DNA of 9,259 nucleotides from Gemmatimonadales bacterium (GTDB lineage Bacteria > Gemmatimonadota > Gemmatimonadetes > Gemmatimonadales > GWC2-71-9). The position numbers and the translations under genes are program-made. The DNA lies in NCBI GenBank assembly GCA_025929805.1, contig JAICPP010000128.1, positions 1 through 9,259 of the forward strand, written 5' to 3'. The notes under the pieces are model-generated. The model saw only the letters and a list, made by a program, of their open reading frames with translations. It did no database searches and was not told the origin of the DNA. Shown in pieces: positions 5,787-9,259 of the stretch (within the stretch, counting starts at the first letter, position 1; every line of letters begins with the position of its first letter).

Positions 5787-7340
5787 TTACAGCGGAATAT
5801 TCCCATGCTTCTTCGGCGGGTTGCGGTCCCGCTTTCCCCTTAGCAGCCGTAGCGCCTCGATCAACCTGGGCCGAGTGTCCCGGGGATCGATGACGTCGTC
5901 GATGTAGCCCCGAGCGGCGGCGGTATAGGGATGGGCAAACTTCTCAGTGTACTCCTCGATCAGCCGGTCGGTGGCGGCCGCGGAGTCCTTGTCTCGGGCT
6001 ATCTCTTCCTTGAAGAGGATCTCGACCGCACCCTTGGGGCCCATGACGGCAATCTCTGCCGAGGGCCAGGCGAGATTGACGTCGCCCCGAATGTGCTTGG
6101 AACTCATGACGTCGTACGCACCACCGTACGCTTTGCGCGTAATGACGGTGAGCTTGGGGACCGTGGCCTCACAGTAGGCGTAGAGCAGCTTGGCGCCGTG
6201 CTTGATGATTCCCCCATGCTCCTGGGCAATGCCGGGAAGAAACCCCGGCACGTCCACGAAGGTCACCAGCGGAACGTTGAAACAGTCGCAGAACCGGATG
6301 AACCTGGCGGCTTTGAGAGAGCCATTGATGTCCAGGACGCCGGCCAGCACCGCCGGCTGATTCGCGACGATTCCCACCGGCTGTCCGCCCAAGCGGCCGA
6401 ACCCAACCACAATGTTCTCCGCATAGCCGCTCTGCACTTCCAGAAAGGCGCCATCGTCCAGAACCCGGCCGATTACCCCGTGCATGTCATAGGGCTTGTT
6501 GGGGCTCTCCGGGATGAGGTTCAGCAGCGCCTCGTCGCGGCGGTCGAGCGGATCGGTAGTGAGCCGCTCGGGCGGAGGGTCCAGATTGTTGAGCGGCAGG
6601 AAGCCGAGGAGCTCCCGTACCGCCTGAAGGCATTCGGGTTCCGTGTCGTGGACGAAGTGAGCGACTCCAGACGTCGCCCCGTGGGTGTCGGCTCCACCTA
6701 GGTGGTCGAAGCTCACCTCCTCGTGGGTCACCGTCTTTACCACGCTGGGTCCGGTGACGAACATGTAACTCACGCCTCGAACCATGAAGATGAAGTCGGT
6801 AATGGCAGGGCTGTACACCGCGCCGCCGGCGCAGGGACCCAGCACCACGGAGATCTGGGGTATGACTCCGGAGCCCAGGGTGTTCCGGAGGAAGATGTCG
6901 GCGTAGCCGCCCAGCGAGGCGACGCCTTCCTGGATCCGGGCGCCCCCGGAATCGTTGAGCCCGATTACCGGTGCGCCGGTCTTGAGGGCAAGATCCATGA
7001 TCTTGCAGATCTTCTCCGCGTGAGCCTCGGAGAGAGAGCCCCCGAACACCGTAAAGTCCTGAGAGAACACATACACCGGCCGGCCGTCGATGCGGCCCGA
7101 GCCGGTAACCACCCCGTCGCCGGCGAAGACCTGCTGATCCAGCCCGAAATCCGTCGAGCGGTGAGTAACAAAGCGGTCCAGCTCGACGAAGCTGCCTTCA
7201 TCCAGCAACAAATCGAGCCGCTCGCGGGCCGTGAGCTTCCCCTTCTTGTGCTGTTGAGCGATCCGATCCGGACCTCCGCCCTGCTCGGCGCGGGCTTGGC
7301 GCTGGTGCAATTCCTCGAGGAGCTTCCGTGGGTTCGGCAT
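5787..7340 (-). CDS. pccB: Acyl-CoA (probably propionyl-CoA) carboxylase carboxyltransferase beta subunit
   Basis: Transfers the carboxyl group from biotin to an acyl-CoA, most likely propionyl-CoA, giving methylmalonyl-CoA. From ATG at 7340 it is 517 residues, the usual length, with two crotonase-fold halves. The N half has ARERLDLLLDEGSF (38-51), the oxyanion-hole segment NDSGGARIQEGVASLGGY (129-146) and GPCAGGAVYSPA. The C half has VDVPGFLPG (362-370), RKAYGGAYDVMSSKHIRGD (402-420) and AWPSAEIAVMGPKGAVEIL. It ends in the family's KKHGNIPL. Asp410 in GGAYD matches the residue that, from memory, marks propionyl-CoA specificity in Streptomyces PccB. A GTG at 7391 is in frame but would add 17 residues (MLSPAAPLPRC and on) encoded by repeat DNA, so 7340 is chosen. 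No Shine-Dalgarno precedes it. The biotin carboxylase downstream argues against a sodium-pumping methylmalonyl-CoA decarboxylase (MmdA), the close homologue. Confidence 0.95.
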   Translation of the reverse strand: MPNPRKLLEELHQRQARAEQGGGPDRIAQQHKKGKLTARERLDLLLDEGSFVELDRFVTHRSTDFGLDQQVFAGDGVVTGSGRIDGRPVYVFSQDFTVFGGSLSEAHAEKICKIMDLALKTGAPVIGLNDSGGARIQEGVASLGGYADIFLRNTLGSGVIPQISVVLGPCAGGAVYSPAITDFIFMVRGVSYMFVTGPSVVKTVTHEEVSFDHLGGADTHGATSGVAHFVHDTEPECLQAVRELLGFLPLNNLDPPPERLTTDPLDRRDEALLNLIPESPNKPYDMHGVIGRVLDDGAFLEVQSGYAENIVVGFGRLGGQPVGIVANQPAVLAGVLDINGSLKAARFIRFCDCFNVPLVTFVDVPGFLPGIAQEHGGIIKHGAKLLYAYCEATVPKLTVITRKAYGGAYDVMSSKHIRGDVNLAWPSAEIAVMGPKGAVEILFKEEIARDKDSAAATDRLIEEYTEKFAHPYTAAARGYIDDVIDPRDTRPRLIEALRLLRGKRDRNPPKKHGNIPL

Positions 7341-7354
7341 GGTGGCAGAAGATA
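7341..7354 (-). promoter_or_regulatory. Possible -10 box for leaderless pccB transcript
   Basis: On the minus strand TATCTT (7354-7349) ends eight bases before the pccB ATG. The same hexamer serves as -10 in the rplM promoter candidate. A start at the usual distance would fall at or within a few bases of the ATG, giving a leaderless mRNA, which fits the lack of a Shine-Dalgarno. No good -35 box is seen 17 bases upstream (TGCCCC), so this is weak. Confidence 0.25.
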
Positions 7355-7387
7355 GCGAGCAGCGAGGCAGCGGGGCAGCGGGGCTCA
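7355..7387. repeat. Degenerate 8-base tandem repeat in the divergent pccB/beta-barrel spacer
   Basis: The plus strand reads gcgagca, gcgaggca, gcggggca, gcggggct, ca: about four units of eight bases (the first one base short). It lies in the 121-base spacer (7341-7461) between pccB (minus) and the exported beta-barrel-like gene (plus), where promoters for both should be. Apart from the TATCTT hexamer and the ribosome binding site at 7451, no other element was recognised in this spacer. Confidence 0.65.
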
Positions 7388-7450
7388 GCACCCTTCCCTT
7401 TTCAAGCGATCCTCGACACTCTCATGCGCATTCCCCCGCTGCCCAATTCG

Positions 7451-7455
7451 AGGAG
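7451..7455 (+). promoter_or_regulatory. Ribosome binding site fixing the start at 7462
   Basis: AGGAG is six bases upstream of ATG 7462. It decides the start of the exported beta-barrel-like gene, whose frame is open further upstream to 7339. Starting at 7462 also places a signal peptide at the very N-terminus. Confidence 0.75.
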
Positions 7456-7461
7456 TTTCTC

Positions 7462-7980
7462 ATGCGTCTGCCCGCTCAGTGCGCAATTGTGCTCGCAGGT
7501 TGCCTGCTCCCGTCGGTGCTTGTCGCGCAGCAGCGGGGTGTTGAGATCGGGCTGGACGGAGGGTTGGAGTACTCTTTCGACGCGGAGCTGCTTACGATAG
7601 CCGCTCCATTTCAGCGGATCCGGGCCGCTTTCCCGTCTGGCCACCGCCTGGCGATCGAACCAAGCCTGTCGTTTACGCGGCTTTCTTCGAACGGTGAGTG
7701 GCTGGCAACGCTGATTATGCGTGTGGGCGCGCTGTACGATCTCGAAGACAAGGGACGGAGCACGTTTGCGCGGCCGTTTGCCGGTATAGAGTATGCCGAT
7801 GCGAGCTTCGGAGAATCAGAGACCGTGTTCGATCTGGGGGCTGGTATCGGCACCCGCACCTTCATCGCCGACCAGCTCGCGGTTCGTATCGAAGCCAATC
7901 TCACCGGCCGCTTCGGCGCCGAGGGCGGCACCGACGGCGTGATCGGCGCGACTGTCGGGCTCTCGTTCTTTACGCGATAA
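7462..7980 (+). CDS. Small exported beta-barrel-like (outer-membrane) protein
   Basis: A 172-residue protein of no named family. It begins with a signal peptide: MRLPAQCAIVLAGCLLPSVLVAQQ, with probable signal peptidase I cleavage after VLVA (about residue 22). The mature part alternates polar and hydrophobic residues in strand-like stretches with aromatic ends: GVEIGLDGGLEYSF, HRLAIEPSLSFTRLSS, ATLIMRVGALYDL, RPFAGIEYADASF, FDLGAGIGTRTFI, QLAVRIEANLTGRF. It ends in GVIGATVGLSFFTR, with aromatic residues near the C-terminus as in outer-membrane barrels. About eight strands are possible, as in small OmpA/OmpW-like barrels. It is the only plus-strand gene, divergent from pccB and convergent with rpsA, so it is probably transcribed alone. 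Barrel topology is inference from residue pattern; the ligand or role is unknown. Confidence 0.85.
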   Translation: MRLPAQCAIVLAGCLLPSVLVAQQRGVEIGLDGGLEYSFDAELLTIAAPFQRIRAAFPSGHRLAIEPSLSFTRLSSNGEWLATLIMRVGALYDLEDKGRSTFARPFAGIEYADASFGESETVFDLGAGIGTRTFIADQLAVRIEANLTGRFGAEGGTDGVIGATVGLSFFTR

Positions 7981-8019
7981 ATAGCGGAGGCGGGGAGGCT
8001 GGAAAGCAACCCGCTTATT
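7980..8019. terminator. Possible shared hairpin between convergent genes
   Basis: The 34-base gap between the plus-strand gene stop and the rpsA stop is flanked by aatagcgg (7980-7987) and ccgcttatt (8011-8019). These pair with one bulged base across a 23-base loop, which itself contains gct-ggaa-agc. A bidirectional terminator is expected at such a convergent junction, but the stem is short and no clear T-run follows in either direction. Confidence 0.25.
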
Positions 8020-9259
8020 CGGGCGCCGTGGTCTCCTCGAATGCCGGCTTGACCGGTGGGATGATCGGCTCATCGGGAAACCCGATGACGGCCAGCACGA
8101 TGCGGTGATGGATGGGATCGACCTCGAGCACCTTGAGGTCGAGCGCCTGGCCTTCCTTTACCGCGTCGCCGGGGTTCTCGATATCCGCCACGCCGAGCTG
8201 TGACATGGGGACGAAGCCCTCGATGTCGTTACCCAGGTCCACCACCACGCCCTTGTCCATCAGCCGGACCGCCCGACCCCGAAGCTCCATGCCGATGGGA
8301 TAGGTCTCCCCAATCCGCAGCCAGGGATCTTCCTCGGCCTGCTTGAGCCCGAGCGATATCCGCTTGTTCTCGGCGTCGATGTTGAGGATCACGACATCCA
8401 CCGCGTCACCCTTCTTTACTACCTCGGAGGGGTGCTGCACCCGCTTGGTCCAGGACATGTCGGAGATGTGGATCAGGCCGTCGATGCCGGGCTCGATCTC
8501 TACGAAGGCGCCGAAGCTGGTCAGGTTACGTACCTTGCCATTGATCCGGGTTCCCACGGGGTACTTGAGCGGCAGAACCATCCAGGGATCCTGTTCCGTC
8601 TGCTTCATGCCGAGCGAAATCTTCTCTTCGGCCTCGTCCACCTTGAGTACCACCGCCTCGATCGTCTCGCCGATGCTCACAATCTTGGACGGATGACGAA
8701 CGTTTCGGGTCCAGCTCATCTCGGAGATATGGACCAGCCCTTCTATACCCGGCTCGATCTCGACAAACGCGCCGTAGTTCGTAATCGAGACCACTTTGCC
8801 CTGCACCCGGGTGCCGACCGGGTACTTGGCCGCGACGTTCTGCCAGGGATAGGACTGCAGCTGCTTCATGCCCAGACTGATCCGCTCCCGCTGCCAGTCG
8901 ATGTCGAGGATCTTGACCTCGACTTCCCTGCCGATGGCCACCATTTCCGTCGGATGAGACACCCTGCCATATGACATGTCGGTGATGTGCAGCAATCCGT
9001 CTACGCCACCGAGATCGATGAAAGCGCCGAAGTCGGTGATGTTCTTGACCACGCCCTTCCGCACCTGGCCGACCGCGAGCTCCTTCATCAGGTGCTCGCG
9101 CTTGTGGGCCCGCTCGTTCTCCAGAATCACCCGCCGGCTCACGACGATGTTCCGCCGCCGCTTGTTCAGCTTGATGATCTTGAACTCGTAGGTCTGGCCC
9201 AGCAGCTCGTCGATGTTGGGCACCCGGCGGAGCGCGATCTGGCTGCCGGGGAGGAAGGC
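8015..9259 (-). CDS. rpsA: 30S ribosomal protein S1, C-terminal 414 residues (5' end beyond window)
   Basis: RNA-binding ribosomal protein that helps recruit mRNA to the 30S subunit. The frame is open to the right edge: residues before the internal GTG at 9223 read AFLPGSQIALRRVPNIDELLGQ, the typical end of an S1 domain, so the true start lies outside. Visible parts are the end of one S1 domain (to about residue 46, ending NIVVSRR) and four complete S1 domains at about 61-133, 146-220, 233-307 and 320-393. These carry ITDFGAFIDLGG, ITNYGAFVEIEPGIEGLVHI, LTSFGAFVEIEPGIDGLIHI and the more divergent LMDKGVVVDLGNDIEGFVPM. The middle two domains are very similar (VEIEPGI, MSWT, HPS, ISLG), and this shows at DNA level too. 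The last domain lacks the MSW motif, as final S1 domains often do. The tail after it is short and acidic (FEETTAPE). The gene is convergent with the exported beta-barrel-like gene. Confidence 0.96.
   Translation of the reverse strand, partial: AFLPGSQIALRRVPNIDELLGQTYEFKIIKLNKRRRNIVVSRRVILENERAHKREHLMKELAVGQVRKGVVKNITDFGAFIDLGGVDGLLHITDMSYGRVSHPTEMVAIGREVEVKILDIDWQRERISLGMKQLQSYPWQNVAAKYPVGTRVQGKVVSITNYGAFVEIEPGIEGLVHISEMSWTRNVRHPSKIVSIGETIEAVVLKVDEAEEKISLGMKQTEQDPWMVLPLKYPVGTRINGKVRNLTSFGAFVEIEPGIDGLIHISDMSWTKRVQHPSEVVKKGDAVDVVILNIDAENKRISLGLKQAEEDPWLRIGETYPIGMELRGRAVRLMDKGVVVDLGNDIEGFVPMSQLGVADIENPGDAVKEGQALDLKVLEVDPIHHRIVLAVIGFPDEPIIPPVKPAFEETTAPE

Noticed and set aside
7338..7346. GCCACCATG around the pccB start resembles a Kozak sequence
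   Set aside because: Not meaningful in a bacterial gene; coincidence.
7492..7503. LAGC at residues 11-14 of the exported beta-barrel-like protein as a lipobox
   Set aside because: The hydrophobic stretch continues past the Cys to VLVAQ, which fits signal peptidase I better, and the protein ends like a barrel.
8461..8830. Near-repeated DNA segments within rpsA
   Set aside because: Explained by tandem homologous S1 domains, normal for this protein.
1..9259. Search for mobile elements, CRISPR arrays, tRNA genes or a defence system
   Set aside because: No transposase, integrase, regularly spaced repeats or tRNA-like cloverleaf was seen; genes are housekeeping or metabolic apart from two unknown exported proteins.

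Overview
The window is GC-rich chromosomal DNA and reads almost entirely on the minus strand. The ribosomal gene order rplM-rpsI-rpsB is, from memory, typical of the Bacteroidetes/Chlorobi/Gemmatimonadota (FCB) group. Together with the GC richness, the frequent GTG starts and the secreted proteins with 'AQ' or 'GQA' signal-peptide ends, this suggests a Gemmatimonadota-like bacterium. That assignment is inference; no marker in the window proves it.

Layout in the direction of minus-strand transcription (right to left): the 3' part of rpsA (ribosomal protein S1; its 5' end lies beyond the right edge). Next comes one plus-strand gene for a small exported beta-barrel-like protein, convergent with rpsA and divergent from the carboxylase genes. 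Then a biotin-dependent acyl-CoA carboxylase cluster: pccB-type carboxyltransferase, an unrecognised secreted TPR-like protein, biotin carboxylase, an RlmD-type rRNA uracil methyltransferase, and a biotin carrier protein. A sigma70-like promoter overlaps the end of the carrier gene and leads into rplM-rpsI. After a 118-base spacer with a long hairpin comes rpsB, cut by the left edge.

How the genes work together: the biotin carboxylase (497 aa) and the biotin carrier (178 aa) look like the two halves of one PccA-type alpha subunit, and their summed length (675 aa) is about that of a normal fused alpha subunit. The PccB-like protein supplies the carboxyltransferase, so the three probably form a propionyl-CoA (acyl-CoA) carboxylase making methylmalonyl-CoA. 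The rRNA methyltransferase gene sits exactly between the two alpha halves and overlaps both by a GTGA, so the three genes should be translationally coupled. This is the most unusual arrangement in the window.

Short degenerate tandem repeats (units of 7 to 9 bases) lie at four boundaries of the carboxylase cluster. No mobile element, CRISPR array, tRNA or rRNA gene was seen. No gene-free stretch exceeds about 120 bases; the longest are 7341-7461 and 304-421, both described below.
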